In this document: piece by piece, positions 19,401 to 29,138 of the stretch
How the letters are laid out: every line of letters begins with the position of its first letter
Numbering within the stretch: position 1 is the stretch's first letter
From: Rhodoblastus acidophilus
Lineage (GTDB): Bacteria; Pseudomonadota; Alphaproteobacteria; Rhizobiales; Beijerinckiaceae
DNA: 64,000 nt
Assembly (NCBI RefSeq): GCF_009720655.1
Contig: NZ_WNKS01000006.1
Location: 124,001 to 188,000 of the forward strand
Reading direction: 5' to 3'
The notes under the pieces: model-generated
Told to the model about the DNA's origin: nothing
The model's database searches: none
The model's input: the letters and a program-made list of their open reading frames with translations, nothing else
Translations under genes and position numbers: made by a program

Positions 19401-20078
19401 GCGCTGGTGCGCTGGCGCGGGGCGGGCGGGCTCGTGCCGCCCGAACAGTTCATCGCGCTCGCGGAAAAGACCGGGCTGATCGTTCCGCTGGGCGAATTCG
19501 TGCTGCGCGAAGCCTGTGCGCGGATGAAGGTCTGGCGCGACGCGGGCGCGGCGATCGAGTCGATTTCGGTCAATTTTTCGCCGGTGCAGCTCAGCCGCGC
19601 CAATATCGCGGAACGCGTGGCGGCGATCCTTGCGGAAACGGGACTGCCGCCGCACTGCCTGGAGATCGAAATCACCGAAACCGCTCTGGCCGAGCCGGGC
19701 GAAGAGCTGGAAGCCCGGCTGCGCGCGCTGAAAAACCTGGGCGTGCGCCTCGCCATCGACGATTTCGGCGCCGGGCATTCGTCGCTGTTCTACCTGCGGC
19801 GCTTCCCCCTCGATAAGCTCAAGCTCGATCGCGGTTTCGTCCAGGATATTCCGCGCGATCCCGTGAGCATGGAGATCGCGGTCGCCATCATCCGGCTGGC
19901 GAATTCGCTCAAGGTGACGGCGCTGGCGGAGGGGGTCGAAACCCGCGAACAGGCCGATTTTTTGGCGGCGAGCGGGTGTTCGCTGGCGCAAGGGTATTTG
20001 TTCGACAAGCCGCTGTGGGAGGAGGAGCTGTTGCAGCGGCTGGGAGTCGCGGGCGAAGAACGGCGGGCGGCGGGGTGA
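16449..20078 (+). CDS. Membrane-bound PAS-GGDEF-EAL c-di-GMP enzyme
   Basis: A 1209-residue bifunctional cyclic-di-GMP protein. Hydrophobic helices lie at about 10-30, 42-60, 77-102 and 365-390. The last two flank an approximately 260-residue extracytoplasmic sensor that begins AELKAGDLGRWLQAQESAAASLAA, resembling Cache sensors. At least three PAS/PAC modules follow (about 395-770). The GGDEF domain keeps RVGGDEF (near 855) and the upstream inhibitory RxxD site (RPTD). The EAL domain keeps VEALVRW, EITETAL and IDDFGAGHSS. Both activities look intact, so the net output cannot be predicted. It lies 67 bp after the chemoreceptor gene and is possibly in the same transcript. Confidence 0.94.
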   Translation: MTRSFALKASLLYALVGSAYIALSDRFLAQVVDHDTFVVLQSYKGFAFVAVTSGLLYYLLQRGERKRGAAPGAGATRAPAVVSIAAALTLAIVGAGWLVFQNMLATMEQKAFDEVRTVAELKAGDLGRWLQAQESAAASLAANVAAQGVLDELDLRGLDMASIRTELARRGAAFNFVSVDLIDNKARSYFGAADQPPELVAAAARAFGESAPGFVDLHVRSGAVGPRFGFVAPLPPTVSTGARRFALYAELAAGDHLYPFVSAWPLPRATGAGILARRDGDDALILTGLPGDAGAALRLRVSFAGSDAPIVRFMRGEAETMRGIDPLGLPVFASGASVPGTGWALVARVDESEALAEKNHFARIVGLAVTLAIAAVWLIAGFVLQGQKLAKARADRKLQKRFRVTFDQAAVGMIHGDLHGGILRVNRRACEMFGYTQEEMLANHALLMSAPEDTARQDSDLESLRSGAQTEYFTERRYRRKDGSWFDASVSASLAKGEAGEPDYVMIVLQDISGRKATQAALEQSEERFRLALESAREGVWDWRPDSDEAYFSPGWKAMLGYGDDEIENRASAWRRAVADEGREAFRRQFLEIRAGQRRNFEFETRMRHRDGRWIDILSRGIPVFDAGGRMIRVVGADTDITERKRHEAQRRLASAVFVSTHEGVCVTDAQRNILMVNPAFEEITGYREAEVRGENPRVLKSGLHDDAFYQAIWQDIGDKDYWRGEIWNKRKDGSVYPEWLTISAVRDSLGVVTNYVALFTDISRVKESEERLKFLAHHDPLTSLPNRTLLSLRIAQALGRARNAPTTAAVLFLDLDRFKTVNDSLGHAAGDELLALASERWKQALRPTDTLARVGGDEFVVLLENLRDAHEAELIARRLIAATSAPFTLAHEREACVGLSVGASLFTPDADADALIQRADSALYLSKQSGGGALNFYSEDVTAEATARLAMEAGLRRALERGEFVLQYQPLVSLKDRAMVGVEALVRWRGAGGLVPPEQFIALAEKTGLIVPLGEFVLREACARMKVWRDAGAAIESISVNFSPVQLSRANIAERVAAILAETGLPPHCLEIEITETALAEPGEELEARLRALKNLGVRLAIDDFGAGHSSLFYLRRFPLDKLKLDRGFVQDIPRDPVSMEIAVAIIRLANSLKVTALAEGVETREQADFLAASGCSLAQGYLFDKPLWEEELLQRLGVAGEERRAAG

Positions 20079-20395
20079 GGCGCGGTTTGCCGGTCAACGC
20101 GGGCGCAAAGGGGCAGCGTGGCGGGCGCGACGGCTTTCCAAGTTCCGCAATCTCCGCAAGCCTGATTGTGACGAAACGGTGAACGCCGGCTTAACCGGGC
20201 GGCAAGAAGCTGGAGCTAGATAGGAGCTGGATCAACAACTTATGGTTGTCCCCCAGCATCCGAACCACGTCATGCTTGTCGACATTTTCCCGGCTGTAGA
20301 GCTCGCCATCGCCGCCGACGCAATTCGGCTGCCGACGGCGTCGACGCCAATGGCCGAATGCGCCGACGAGCACGCGATACAGGAAAGCTCCATCG

Positions 20396-22702
20396 ATGCG
20401 GATTTCGTTCGGCGCCAAACTTTGGGCTGTCATGGGCCTTTCCTTGATGATGGCTTTAGGGCTTTTCGCTTTTGTCACGCGCCTCAGCGAGTTGAACCGC
20501 GGTCAAATCGAAGGCTTGGTGGAGGCTTATGAAGTCGCCCTGGCGTCCTCGAATTTGGTCCAGACCGTGGAACAGGCGGTTGCGCAGGTCGGCGCCGTGA
20601 TCATGGCGCCCGACACGACGACCGCGCGATCAAAATCCGCCAGTCTTGAAGACAAAATCGCCCAAGTCGACAGCCAGCGGCGCATCCTTCTGTCCAAGAT
20701 CGGGGACCATCTTCCCGAAGCGGAGAAGATAAAAATCTCCCTCATGATCGACGAATTCATATCCTATCAGACCGACACCGCTCAGCTCTGTCTGAAATTC
20801 TCGCCCCAGGCCGCCATTATACAGGCCAATGACAAATCGACGACGGTGAACCGCGAACATATGCTCGCCGAGGTCAAACAGCTGCACTCCGGCATGGTGC
20901 GCAGCGCCGAGGAGATGCGAAAGGAGCTTGCGACGTCGCAAAGCACCCGTTCCACGCTTCTCCAGATCGTTCCGGCCTCCTCCCTGATGATCGGCGCGCT
21001 CATGGTTGCGGCCCTCATGCGCGGCAGACAGGCGAAAACGAACAAGCAGCGCTTCGATAGCGCCCTGGACACTATGTCCCAAGGCTTTTGCCTGGTGGAC
21101 GACACGGGCCGCCTGCTCGTCGTCAACAGCCGCTTGCAGGTTCTCTTCGGCCTGACAGAGGATCTGGTTGGCCAAAGCGTGCAGGAAATGGCGCGGCGGA
21201 TCGTCATCGCAAGACAGATCGACGATCCCGAAGCTCTCAAATTTCTCATGAATTTCAACCTTCACGTCCAGAACATGAAGGCAGCGGTGCTCACGGCGGA
21301 ACTCGGCCAACGCATTTTCGACTTTCGCTTCGATCCCCTTGCCGATGGCGGACTCGTTCTTCTCGCCGAAGAGGTGACTTACGCGCGCACGGCCGCGCGC
21401 AAAATGGAGCGCATGGCGCTGTTCGACGCCCTCACCGGCCTGCCGAACCGCGCCCAACTCTTCCGCAAACTTGAGGCGACGCTCCAGACCTTTCGATTGG
21501 ATGCGCGCCCCTTTGCCGTTCTTTGCGTGGATCTCGACGCCTTCAAGGACGTCAACGACACGCTCGGACACCTCATGGGCGACAAATTGCTGATCGAGGT
21601 CAGCCGCCGCCTCAAGGCCTGTCTGCGGCCGGAAGACTTCGTCGCGCGCCTCGGCGGAGATGAATTCGTCGTCGTGATCGCGCCTTCGCCGACCGCGGTC
21701 GTTCCGAGCGCGATCTGCGAGCGCCTGATCGCCGAGATTGGCCGCCCGTATGACATCGAAGGTCAAAGACTCAATATCGGCGCCAGCGCCGGCGTGGCTC
21801 TGGCGCCCGCACAGGCTCGGTCGGCCGAAGAGATTTTGGCCAATGCGGATTTGGCCCTCTACCACGCCAAGGAGCAGGGTCGGGGATGTTACCGCCACTT
21901 CACCGCTGAAATGCAGGCGAAAGCCGAGCGGCGACGACGCCTCGGCGCCGATCTCCGCAACGCCACGGCCAATCGGGAACTCGATCTCTATTATCAACCC
22001 ATCGTCGATGGCAGGACGGGCCAGATCGAGACCTTCGAAGCGCTCGTGCGCTGGCGGCATCCGACGGAAGGCCTGGTTTCTCCCGCCGAGTTCATCCCGA
22101 TCGCGGAGGAATCGGGGATGATCGTCGATATCGGTCAATGGGTGCTGGAGCGCGCCTGTCACGACGCGACCACATGGCCGGACCAGATCCGCGTCGCCGT
22201 GAACGTCTCGCCGCTGCAATTTCGGCGCGGCGACATCCTGCAGAGGGTCAAGCAGGTTCTGGCCGTCTCGGGGCTTCCGGCGCGCCGGCTTGAAATCGAG
22301 GTGACGGAATCCGTCGTGATCCAGGACCCGAATGTGACGCTGCAAATCTTCGAGGAATTGGCCGCGCTTGGCGTGCGTCTCGCCCTTGACGATTTCGGCA
22401 CCGGCTATTCAAGCTTGAGCTATCTGAGCCGCTTTCCCTTTCACAAGATCAAGATCGATCGCGCCTTCGTCAAGAGCATCGACGATTCCAAGTCGCTTGC
22501 TGTCGTCGGCGCCATGACTCAGCTCGCGAAAAGTCTCGACGCCAAGCTCGTCGCCGAAGGCGTGGAGACGCGCGAACAATTGGAGGTTCTGATCCATCGC
22601 GGCGTGACCTCCATCCAAGGCTTTCTCTACAGCCAGCCTCGGCCCTTGGACGAAGTCGCCGACATGATTGAAGCGTCATTCCCCGCGCAGCGATGCGCGT
22701 AG
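20396..22702 (+). CDS. Membrane-bound PAS-GGDEF-EAL c-di-GMP enzyme, second copy type
   Basis: A 768-residue cyclic-di-GMP protein. Helices at about 8-28 and 190-210 bracket a helical periplasmic four-helix-type sensor. A PAS-like module (about 220-330) precedes GGDEF, which has RLGGDEF and an RPED inhibitory site. EAL follows with FEALVRWRHP, EVTESVV and LDDFGTGYSSL. All catalytic motifs are intact. ATG 20396 has AGGAAAG upstream. The 317-bp gap before it holds a possible relic frame on the other strand (see findings). Its codon use is slightly less GC-biased than that of the preceding gene, and the sensor domains differ, so this is not a tandem duplicate. Confidence 0.94.
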   Translation: MRISFGAKLWAVMGLSLMMALGLFAFVTRLSELNRGQIEGLVEAYEVALASSNLVQTVEQAVAQVGAVIMAPDTTTARSKSASLEDKIAQVDSQRRILLSKIGDHLPEAEKIKISLMIDEFISYQTDTAQLCLKFSPQAAIIQANDKSTTVNREHMLAEVKQLHSGMVRSAEEMRKELATSQSTRSTLLQIVPASSLMIGALMVAALMRGRQAKTNKQRFDSALDTMSQGFCLVDDTGRLLVVNSRLQVLFGLTEDLVGQSVQEMARRIVIARQIDDPEALKFLMNFNLHVQNMKAAVLTAELGQRIFDFRFDPLADGGLVLLAEEVTYARTAARKMERMALFDALTGLPNRAQLFRKLEATLQTFRLDARPFAVLCVDLDAFKDVNDTLGHLMGDKLLIEVSRRLKACLRPEDFVARLGGDEFVVVIAPSPTAVVPSAICERLIAEIGRPYDIEGQRLNIGASAGVALAPAQARSAEEILANADLALYHAKEQGRGCYRHFTAEMQAKAERRRRLGADLRNATANRELDLYYQPIVDGRTGQIETFEALVRWRHPTEGLVSPAEFIPIAEESGMIVDIGQWVLERACHDATTWPDQIRVAVNVSPLQFRRGDILQRVKQVLAVSGLPARRLEIEVTESVVIQDPNVTLQIFEELAALGVRLALDDFGTGYSSLSYLSRFPFHKIKIDRAFVKSIDDSKSLAVVGAMTQLAKSLDAKLVAEGVETREQLEVLIHRGVTSIQGFLYSQPRPLDEVADMIEASFPAQRCA

Positions 22703-22709
22703 CGGTTTA

Positions 22710-22737
22710 GCGCATTTTCAAGCGAAGTGGATGCCGG
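22710..22737. repeat. Partial copy of the GCATTTTCAAGCGAAG repeat
   Basis: CGCATTTTCAAGCGAAGTGGATGCCGG split over this span matches part of the repeats at 43603-43709 and 53985-54082. The rest of the 732-bp gap to ntrC holds the parS-like site, a CEERSDEAI-type repeat (about 23205-23310) and a C-rich palindrome (about 23385-23415), but no convincing gene. Confidence 0.5.
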
Positions 22738-23090
22738 CTCCCCGCGCGCGGGACGCGCGCAAGCCAAGCGGGTTCCCTTTTTTTGTCGCGTCGCCCATGT
22801 CCGTCGTTATCCAATCCGTCGTTTTCCAAGCGGCGGCGATCGCGTGGTATGTTTTTGGCCTGAATGCGCCGGGCGGCGGCGGGGCGATTCCGGGAAAATT
22901 CTATCTGGAGTTGAAATCGATACGAAAGAATTGATCGCAAATCGCGTGTTTTTCTGCATTTTCGCGAAAAAAACGCGAAAAACATGTCGATTTTCGCGCG
23001 CACAACTCCGAGGTTGTTTCCGGTGAGGCGCGGCGGCGCGCTCACGCTGGGGTGAGTAAAATCTCGGTAAATCAAGGTTTTGCACAAAAA

Positions 23091-23106
23091 TGTTTCACGT
23101 GGAACA
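23091..23106. other. parS-like centromere site
   Basis: TGTTTCACGTGGAACA differs at only one position from the near-universal ParB-binding parS palindrome TGTTTCACGTGAAACA. It combines the two half-sites (TGTTTCACG and TGTTCCACG) seen at alphaproteobacterial parS sites. It lies in non-coding DNA upstream of nothing obvious, between a GGDEF-EAL gene and the 3' end of ntrC. parS sites usually cluster near the replication origin. Binding by ParB is inferred from the sequence alone. Confidence 0.7.
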
Positions 23107-23434
23107 TAACGAGAACAAAATTTTGGCTTTTGTCAAGCCGGGCGAATCCGTTTTCACTTTTCACCCGCTGGCGCTTTTGGCGCCGGTGTTGGTCTTCTGC
23201 GCTCACGCGATCATGCGTCGCTCGCGTGAGTTCTGGATTGCTTCGCGGAGCCTGTCATCGGGCCGGCCAAAGGCTGGACCCGTTGGCTCGCAATGACGGC
23301 GGGGGCGGCTTGCGTCGCGCCCAACGCTTCGTCTCGCGGGCTTTCCTGACGACAATGAAGCCAGCGCCCCTGCCCCTCACCCTGTCCCTCTCCCCGCTAA
23401 AGCGGGGCGAGGGGACGCGCTTCATCCGCCGTGC

Positions 23435-24913
23435 TTAACGCGAGGTGCGCATCAGCCGCACATCCAGGTCCCGCACTTTTTTGCGCAGCGTGTTGCGGTT
23501 GAGGCCCAACAATTCCGCCGCCTTGATCTGGTTGCCGCGCGTCGCCGCCAGCGCGATCGAAATCAGGGGATATTCGACCTCGCGCAAAATGCGGTGGTAG
23601 AGGCCGGGGGGCGGCAGGTTGTCGCCGTGGGCCTTGAACAGTTCGGTCAGGTGGCGCTCGACCGACATGGCGAGCGACTCGTCCGAGTGCGCCGGCTGCG
23701 CCGACAGCGAGGCCGAGCCGCTCGGCGGCGTCGGGCGCGGCGCGCCGCTGGCGGTGTCGAGCCCCAGTTCCGAAACCACGATCTGCTCGGAGATGATGTC
23801 CTGCGGATACAGCGCGGCCAAGCGGCGGACGAGGTTTTCCAGCTCGCGGATGTTGCCCGGCCATTTGTAGCGCTTGAGGCGGTCGAGCGCGAGCGGCTCC
23901 AGCGACTTCAGCGGCAGGCCCTCGTTGGCGGCCTGGGTGAAGAAGTGACGGGCGAGGTCGCCGACGTCCTCGCTGCGCTCGCGCAGCGGCGGCAGGCGCA
24001 GCGGCACCACGTTGAGGCGGAAAAACAGGTCTTCGCGGAACAGTCCCTGCTGGATCAGGACGCGCAAGTCCTTGTTGGTGGCGGCGACAATGCGCACGTT
24101 GGTCTTGATCGGCGTGCGCCCGCCCACCGTGGTGTATTCGCCCTGTTGCAGCACGCGAAGCAGCCGGGTCTGCGCGTCCATTGGCATGTCGCCGATTTCA
24201 TCCAGAAACAGCGTGCCGCCCTCGGCCTGTTCGAACCGGCCGATGGAGCGGGAGTTGGCCCCGGTGAACGCGCCCTTCTCGTGGCCGAACAGCTCGGATT
24301 CGATGAGGTCGCGCGGGATGGCGGCGACATTGATCGGCACGAACGGGCCTTTTTTGCGCTTGCCGTAATCGTGCAGGGCGCGCGCGACCAGTTCCTTGCC
24401 GGTGCCGGATTCGCCGGTGATCATCACCGTGAGGTCCGACTGCATCAGCCGCGCCAGCGCGCGATAAATGTCCTGCATGGCCGGCGAGCGGCCAACCAGC
24501 GGCATGGCGTCGAGGTCATCAGGCTCCGGCGCCGCGCGCTTTGACCGGGGCTCGCTCATGGCGCGGCCGACGATGGCCAGCAGCTCCTTGAGGTCGAAGG
24601 GTTTGGGCAGATATTCGTAGGCGCCGCGCTCGGAGGCCTTGATCGCGGTCATGAACGTGTTCTGGGCGCTCATCACGATCACCGGCAGATCCGGCCGCGC
24701 CTTTTTCACGCGGGGAAGCAGTTCAAAGGCGTTCTCGTCGGGCATGACCACGTCGGTGATCACCAGATCGCCCTCGCCGGCCTCGATCCAGCGCCACAGC
24801 GTGGTGGCCGCGCCGGTGGTGCGCACGTCGTAGCCGGCGCGGGTCAGCGCCTGGCCGACCACGGTGCGGATGGCGGCGTCATCATCGGCGACGAGAATAT
24901 TGCCGGTTGGCAT
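23435..24913 (-). CDS. ntrC: Nitrogen regulation response regulator NtrC
   Basis: NtrC activates sigma-54 promoters for nitrogen assimilation when phosphorylated by NtrB. The 492-residue protein has a receiver domain (acidic pocket D10-D12, phosphorylated Asp54 in ITDVVMPDE). The AAA+ domain (about 145-375) has Walker A GESGTGKE, the sigma-54 contact GAFTGA and Walker [11 protein letters not shown]. The C-terminal Fis-type helix-turn-helix reads [18 protein letters not shown]. It starts 22 bp after ntrB. The ntrYX pair that often follows in Hyphomicrobiales is absent here; non-coding DNA with a parS-like site follows instead. Confidence 0.97.
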   Translation of the reverse strand: MPTGNILVADDDAAIRTVVGQALTRAGYDVRTTGAATTLWRWIEAGEGDLVITDVVMPDENAFELLPRVKKARPDLPVIVMSAQNTFMTAIKASERGAYEYLPKPFDLKELLAIVGRAMSEPRSKRAAPEPDDLDAMPLVGRSPAMQDIYRALARLMQSDLTVMITGESGTGKELVARALHDYGKRKKGPFVPINVAAIPRDLIESELFGHEKGAFTGANSRSIGRFEQAEGGTLFLDEIGDMPMDAQTRLLRVLQQGEYTTVGGRTPIKTNVRIVAATNKDLRVLIQQGLFREDLFFRLNVVPLRLPPLRERSEDVGDLARHFFTQAANEGLPLKSLEPLALDRLKRYKWPGNIRELENLVRRLAALYPQDIISEQIVVSELGLDTASGAPRPTPPSGSASLSAQPAHSDESLAMSVERHLTELFKAHGDNLPPPGLYHRILREVEYPLISIALAATRGNQIKAAELLGLNRNTLRKKVRDLDVRLMRTSR

Positions 24914-24935
24914 TCAAAAACCTCCAAAAACCGCT

Positions 24936-26093
24936 TCAGACGTCGCGGCGGGAATAAACGGGCATGAGCATGCGGAACACGGTTTTGCGGGGATGCGATT
25001 CGCATTCGATGACCCCGCCGTGATCGCCCACGATTTTCGCAACCAATGCAAGTCCGAGGCCAGAGCCTGACGTTTTCGTGGTCACAAAGGGGTCGAACAG
25101 ATGCTGGACGAGGTCTTCGGGCACGCCGGGGCCGTTGTCGCGCACGCAGAACTCCAAGGGCAGGCTGACCGGCGAGGCCTTGCCCGGCGCGCGAATGCGC
25201 ACGCCCGGACGATAGGCGGTGGTCAGCTCGATCTCGCCTTGAAGCGCGTCCGGTCCGATCGCCTCGGCCGCGTTCTTCACCAGGTTGAGAAACACCTGGA
25301 TCAGCTGGTCGCGATTGGCCAGCACCGGCGGCAGCGAGGGATCGTAGGATTCGACGAAGCGGATGTTGCGGGCGAAGCCGGCCTGCGCCACTTTTCGCAC
25401 GTGCTCCAGCACTTCGTGGATGTTGATCGCCCGGCGCTCCACCGGCCGCCCGTCGGAAAACGCCTCCATGCGATCGACCAGATGGACGATGCGGTCGGTC
25501 TCGTCGCAAATCAGCCGGCACAGAGCCCGGTCCTCGTCGCCCAACGCCGTCTCCAGCAGTTGCGCGGCGCCGCGAATGCCCGACAGCGGATTCTTGATCT
25601 CATGGGCCATCATCGCGCCCATGGCGGACAGCGAACGCGCCGCGCCGCGATGGGTGAGCTGGCGGTCCATCTTGTCGGCGATGGTGCGCTCCTGAAGCAT
25701 CACCACCACGCCATTGTCGAGCTGCGGCAGCGGCGCGATGTGAATGTCCACATAGCGCTCGACGCCGATGCGCGGCGTGCCCAGATCGACGCGATATTCG
25801 TTGATCGGCGCGCGGCGGGCGCGCACCTGCTCGATGGCGCCGATCAGCGGCGAACCGAACGGCAGCAGGTCATGAAAGCGGATTTTTCGCAGCGCGTTGC
25901 GCGACATGGCGAAAAACAGCTCGGCGGACGGGTTGGCGTCGTGGATCTTGCCGTCGCCGCCGACCGACAGCAGCGGATGCGGCAGCGCATTGAGCAGATG
26001 GGTCGCCATGCAGGCGTCCATTTCGCATTCAGCCTCATTTATGGGCAGAACGCCGAAGGGCGCGCCAAGACTCTGGATTTTCTTGGCCTTCAT
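24936..26093 (-). CDS. ntrB: Nitrogen regulation sensor kinase NtrB
   Basis: NtrB is the cytoplasmic kinase/phosphatase of NtrC, controlled by PII protein. The 385-residue product has an N-terminal PAS domain (about 30-130). The HisKA domain has the phosphoacceptor His164 in [12 protein letters not shown]. The ATPase domain has [11 protein letters not shown] (N box), RDNGPGVP and GSGLGLALV. There is no membrane segment. Its ATG overlaps the dusB stop by 4 bp, giving translational coupling in the conserved dusB-ntrB-ntrC operon. Confidence 0.97.
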   Translation of the reverse strand: MKAKKIQSLGAPFGVLPINEAECEMDACMATHLLNALPHPLLSVGGDGKIHDANPSAELFFAMSRNALRKIRFHDLLPFGSPLIGAIEQVRARRAPINEYRVDLGTPRIGVERYVDIHIAPLPQLDNGVVVMLQERTIADKMDRQLTHRGAARSLSAMGAMMAHEIKNPLSGIRGAAQLLETALGDEDRALCRLICDETDRIVHLVDRMEAFSDGRPVERRAINIHEVLEHVRKVAQAGFARNIRFVESYDPSLPPVLANRDQLIQVFLNLVKNAAEAIGPDALQGEIELTTAYRPGVRIRAPGKASPVSLPLEFCVRDNGPGVPEDLVQHLFDPFVTTKTSGSGLGLALVAKIVGDHGGVIECESHPRKTVFRMLMPVYSRRDV

Positions 26094-27124
26094 GCGGCTT
26101 CCTTCCGGGGCGGGGCGTAGAGGTTCTGCAAAAGGTCCTGGACCTCGCGCGGGTCCTCGCTTTCGACGAGGCGGCGGCGCGCGTGAGGATCGATATCAAA
26201 ACCGTCGCGGGCGGCCTGGTCGGCATAGGCGGCCAGATGCTTTCGCGCATGGCGCAGGCCGTGGGTCTCGCCGAAAATTTTTAGAAGGGTTTCGAAGTGC
26301 TCTACAGCGGCGGCGCGGCGCGTTTCGGCCGGCAGGCTTGCGCGCGCAAAACCGCACGCCAGCTGATGGGCGATGTCGCCGACCAGCCAGGGCTGGCCCA
26401 GCGCGGCGCGGCCGATCATCACCGCCTTCGCGCCCGAGAGCGCCAGCATTTTGCGCGCGTCGGCGGCGTCGCGGCAATCGCCGTTGGCGACCACCGGAAT
26501 CTGGACCGCCTCGACCGTGGCGCGGATCGCCGCCCAGTCGGCCTCGCCCGTGTAAAACTGGTTGCGGGTGCGGCCGTGCACCGTGACCATGACCGCGCCC
26601 TCCCCTTCGGCGCGGCGCGCCAGTTCCGGGGCGTTGAGCGCATCGCGGTCCCAGCCGAGCCGCATTTTGACGCTGACCGGGATTTTGGTGGCGCGCACGG
26701 TCGCGGCGATCAGGGCTTGCGCGAGATCGAGGTCGCGCATCAGCGCGGATCCCGCGGCGCCCCCGGTCACGCGCCGCGCCGGACAGCCCATGTTGATGTC
26801 GATCAGGTCGGCGCCGGCCTGCTCCGCCCGGTGCGCGGCCTCGGCCATCTGGGCGGGATCGCAGCCGGCGATCTGCACGGCGTGCGGCGTCACGCCATCG
26901 CCTTGCAGGCGCAGCAGCGATTCGCGCCGGTCGCGGCCGCGCGCGTCGCTCGCCACCATTTCGGAAAAGGCCAGGGCCGCGCCAAAGCGCCGCGCCAGCC
27001 GCCTCATGGCGAGATCGGTGATCCCGGCCATCGGCGCCAGCAGCGCGCGGCCCTGCAGCGCCAGCCCGCCCACATGCCAGGGATCGCAGAGATCGCTGCA
27101 TGTTTGTTGAGCAAAAAGGTCCAT
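26090..27124 (-). CDS. dusB: tRNA-dihydrouridine synthase DusB (NifR3)
   Basis: DusB is an FMN-dependent enzyme reducing specific uridines in tRNA; in Hyphomicrobiales it heads the nitrogen-regulation operon and was first named NifR3. The 344-residue protein shows [15 protein letters not shown], the substrate-site motif [14 protein letters not shown] with the catalytic Cys, [20 protein letters not shown], and [10 protein letters not shown] near the FMN phosphate. ATG 27124 gives a normal N-terminus. It overlaps ntrB by 4 bp and is divergent from ispDF. Confidence 0.96.
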   Translation of the reverse strand: MDLFAQQTCSDLCDPWHVGGLALQGRALLAPMAGITDLAMRRLARRFGAALAFSEMVASDARGRDRRESLLRLQGDGVTPHAVQIAGCDPAQMAEAAHRAEQAGADLIDINMGCPARRVTGGAAGSALMRDLDLAQALIAATVRATKIPVSVKMRLGWDRDALNAPELARRAEGEGAVMVTVHGRTRNQFYTGEADWAAIRATVEAVQIPVVANGDCRDAADARKMLALSGAKAVMIGRAALGQPWLVGDIAHQLACGFARASLPAETRRAAAVEHFETLLKIFGETHGLRHARKHLAAYADQAARDGFDIDPHARRRLVESEDPREVQDLLQNLYAPPRKEAA

Positions 27125-27188
27125 GCATTCATTTTAGACAGATTCTTGGATGCTGCAAAGAAAAACGGCGGCGGCTTGACAACGGTCG

Positions 27189-27318
27189 TCATGCCCGGCC
27201 TTGTGCCGGGCGTCCACGCCGAGCCGCGACTTCATCGGAGTCCGAAAGATTCGAGCCTTCCAAAGCGTTTGGTCGCGCTTCATCACGGCGTGGATGGCCG
27301 GGACAAGCCCGGCCATGA
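27189..27318. repeat. Interspersed palindromic repeat between dusB and ispDF
   Basis: GTCATGCCCGGCCTTGTG opens the element and GGCCGGGACAAGCCCGGCCATGAC closes it, so the two ends can pair over about 130 nt. Family members occur at 7790-7826 and 54110-54221. It sits in the divergent dusB-ispDF promoter region. Confidence 0.7.
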
Positions 27319-27347
27319 CGCGCGTGGAAATGACAGGCGGAGTTTGC

Positions 27348-28535
27348 ATGGCGGAGCTTTGCGTTTTCCTTGTTGTCGCGGCGGGGCGCGGATCGCGCGC
27401 GGGCGCCGGCGGGCCGAAGCAATATCGCGAACTCGGCGGCAGGCAGGTCTTGACCCGCACGCTGGAGGCGCTGTTGCGCGCCGCGCCGGATGCGCGGGCC
27501 TTGACCGTCATCCACGCCGACGACCGCGACCTCTATGACGCCGCCGTGGCGCCGCTGTCTCAAGATTTGCGCGAGCGATTGCTGCCGCCGACCATCGGCG
27601 GCGCGACCCGCCAGGAGAGCGTCTGCAACGGCCTCGACACGCTGGCCCGCGTCTGCGGCGCCGACGATCTCGTCCTGATCCACGACGCCGCGCGCCCCTT
27701 CGTCAGCGCCGCCCTGATCGAGCGGGCGAAGGACGCGGCGCGGAAAGGCGCGGGCATTCCCGGCCTCGCCGTCACCGACACGATCAAGCAGATCGCCGGG
27801 GACGCCCGCATCGTGGCGACGCCGGAGCGCGCCACGCTGCGCGCCGTGCAGACGCCGCAGGCGTTTCGTTTCGGCCTGATCCACAAGGCCCATCTCTCCG
27901 CGAAGGCGGAGGGCGCCGGCGAACTGACCGATGACGCCGCCGTCGCCGAATGGGCGGGCCATTGCGTTTTCGTCTTCCCTGGAGAGGCGGAAAACGGCAA
28001 ACTGACCACACTGGAGGATTTTGTGCGCGCCGAAGCCAAGCTCTTGAACGATCTGCCCGACATTCGCACCGGCATGGGATTTGACGTCCATGCGCTCGGC
28101 GAGGGCGACCATGTCTGGCTCGGCGGTGTGAAAATCGCGCATACCCAGGCCCTGATCGGCCATTCCGACGCCGACGTGCTGCTGCACGCCATCACCGACG
28201 CCGTGCTCGGCGCCATCGCCGACGGCGACATCGGCGCGCATTTCCCGCCCAGCGACGAAAAATGGCGCGGCGCCTCCTCCGACCGCTTTCTCGCCCACGC
28301 CGTGGCGCTGGTTTCCGCGCGAGGGGGGCGCATCGCCCATATTGACGCCACGTTGATCTGCGAACGTCCCAAGATCGGCCCGCACCGCGAGGCTATTCGC
28401 GCGCGCATCGCCGAAATCATGGACCTGCCGCTCGATAGGGTGGCGGTCAAGGCGACCACCTCGGAACAACTCGGGTTTACCGGAAGGCAGGAGGGCATCG
28501 CCGCGCAGGCTGTGGCGACGGTGCGCCTCCCCTAG
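27348..28535 (+). CDS. ispDF: Bifunctional IspD/IspF isoprenoid enzyme
   Basis: This enzyme carries out two steps of the MEP pathway to isopentenyl diphosphate: MEP cytidylyltransferase (IspD) and MECDP synthase (IspF). The 395-residue fusion is typical of alphaproteobacteria. The IspD part (about 1-230) begins with [20 protein letters not shown] and contains HDAARPFVS. The IspF part (about 236-395) has the zinc ligands in GFDVHALG and [12 protein letters not shown], plus [12 protein letters not shown] 27348 (MAELCVF) follows GGCGGAG; a second ATG 18 bp upstream is possible. pncC follows 17 bp later. Confidence 0.96.
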   Translation: MAELCVFLVVAAGRGSRAGAGGPKQYRELGGRQVLTRTLEALLRAAPDARALTVIHADDRDLYDAAVAPLSQDLRERLLPPTIGGATRQESVCNGLDTLARVCGADDLVLIHDAARPFVSAALIERAKDAARKGAGIPGLAVTDTIKQIAGDARIVATPERATLRAVQTPQAFRFGLIHKAHLSAKAEGAGELTDDAAVAEWAGHCVFVFPGEAENGKLTTLEDFVRAEAKLLNDLPDIRTGMGFDVHALGEGDHVWLGGVKIAHTQALIGHSDADVLLHAITDAVLGAIADGDIGAHFPPSDEKWRGASSDRFLAHAVALVSARGGRIAHIDATLICERPKIGPHREAIRARIAEIMDLPLDRVAVKATTSEQLGFTGRQEGIAAQAVATVRLP

Positions 28536-28552
28536 GAAAAGGGGAGAGGGGC

Positions 28553-29059
28553 ATGAAACGGCATCTGGTCGAGCAGTCCGAAAAGCTGCTGGCGGCGGCG
28601 CGCGAGCGAAAGCTCAAGCTCGCCACCGCCGAAAGCTGCACCGGCGGCCTGATCGCCGCCGCGCTCACCGAAATTCCGGGCTCCTCGGATGTTTTCGAGC
28701 GCGGCTTCGTCACCTACAGCAACGAGGCCAAGATCGATCTGCTCGGCGTCGCCAAGGAGCTGATCGCCCGGCACGGCGCTGTCTCCGAGGCGGCGGTCGA
28801 GGCCATGGCGCTCGGCGCGCTGGAAAATTCCCGCGCCCATCTCGCCCTCGCGGTTTCGGGGATCGCCGGGCCGGAGGGCGGCTCCGCCGACAAGCCGGTG
28901 GGCACGGTTTTTTTCGCCCTCGCCCGCGACGAGCGCCCCGTCAAAATTGTCCGCAAGAATTTTTCGCCCGATCTCGATCGCAGCGACATCCGCGCGCAGG
29001 CGGCCGCTTTCGGGCTGGACATGCTGATGGAGGCCGTCGAGCCGCATATTCTGGCGTGA
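28553..29059 (+). CDS. pncC: CinA C-terminal-type nicotinamide-nucleotide amidase
   Basis: This is a stand-alone CinA C-domain enzyme (168 residues) that deamidates nicotinamide mononucleotide for NAD recycling. The diagnostic motifs are ATAESCTGGLIAAALT with the catalytic Ser, GFVTYSNEAKIDLLGV, and SGIAGPEGGSADKPVGTVFFA. The large N-terminal MoaB-like domain of full CinA is absent, as usual for PncC. It follows ispDF by 17 bp and is probably co-transcribed. Confidence 0.93.
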   Translation: MKRHLVEQSEKLLAAARERKLKLATAESCTGGLIAAALTEIPGSSDVFERGFVTYSNEAKIDLLGVAKELIARHGAVSEAAVEAMALGALENSRAHLALAVSGIAGPEGGSADKPVGTVFFALARDERPVKIVRKNFSPDLDRSDIRAQAAAFGLDMLMEAVEPHILA

Positions 29060-29138
29060 CGACGCGCGCCGACCGCTGAAGCTTCCGAAACGGCAAACGC
29101 CGCAGCAACCAAACCGGGGCCTCTGGCGTTACGGACCC

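Noticed and set aside
23090-23296. Short plus-strand frame MFHVEHNENKIL
   Set aside because: It begins inside the parS-like palindrome; that start is a by-product of the site and the rest resembles no protein.
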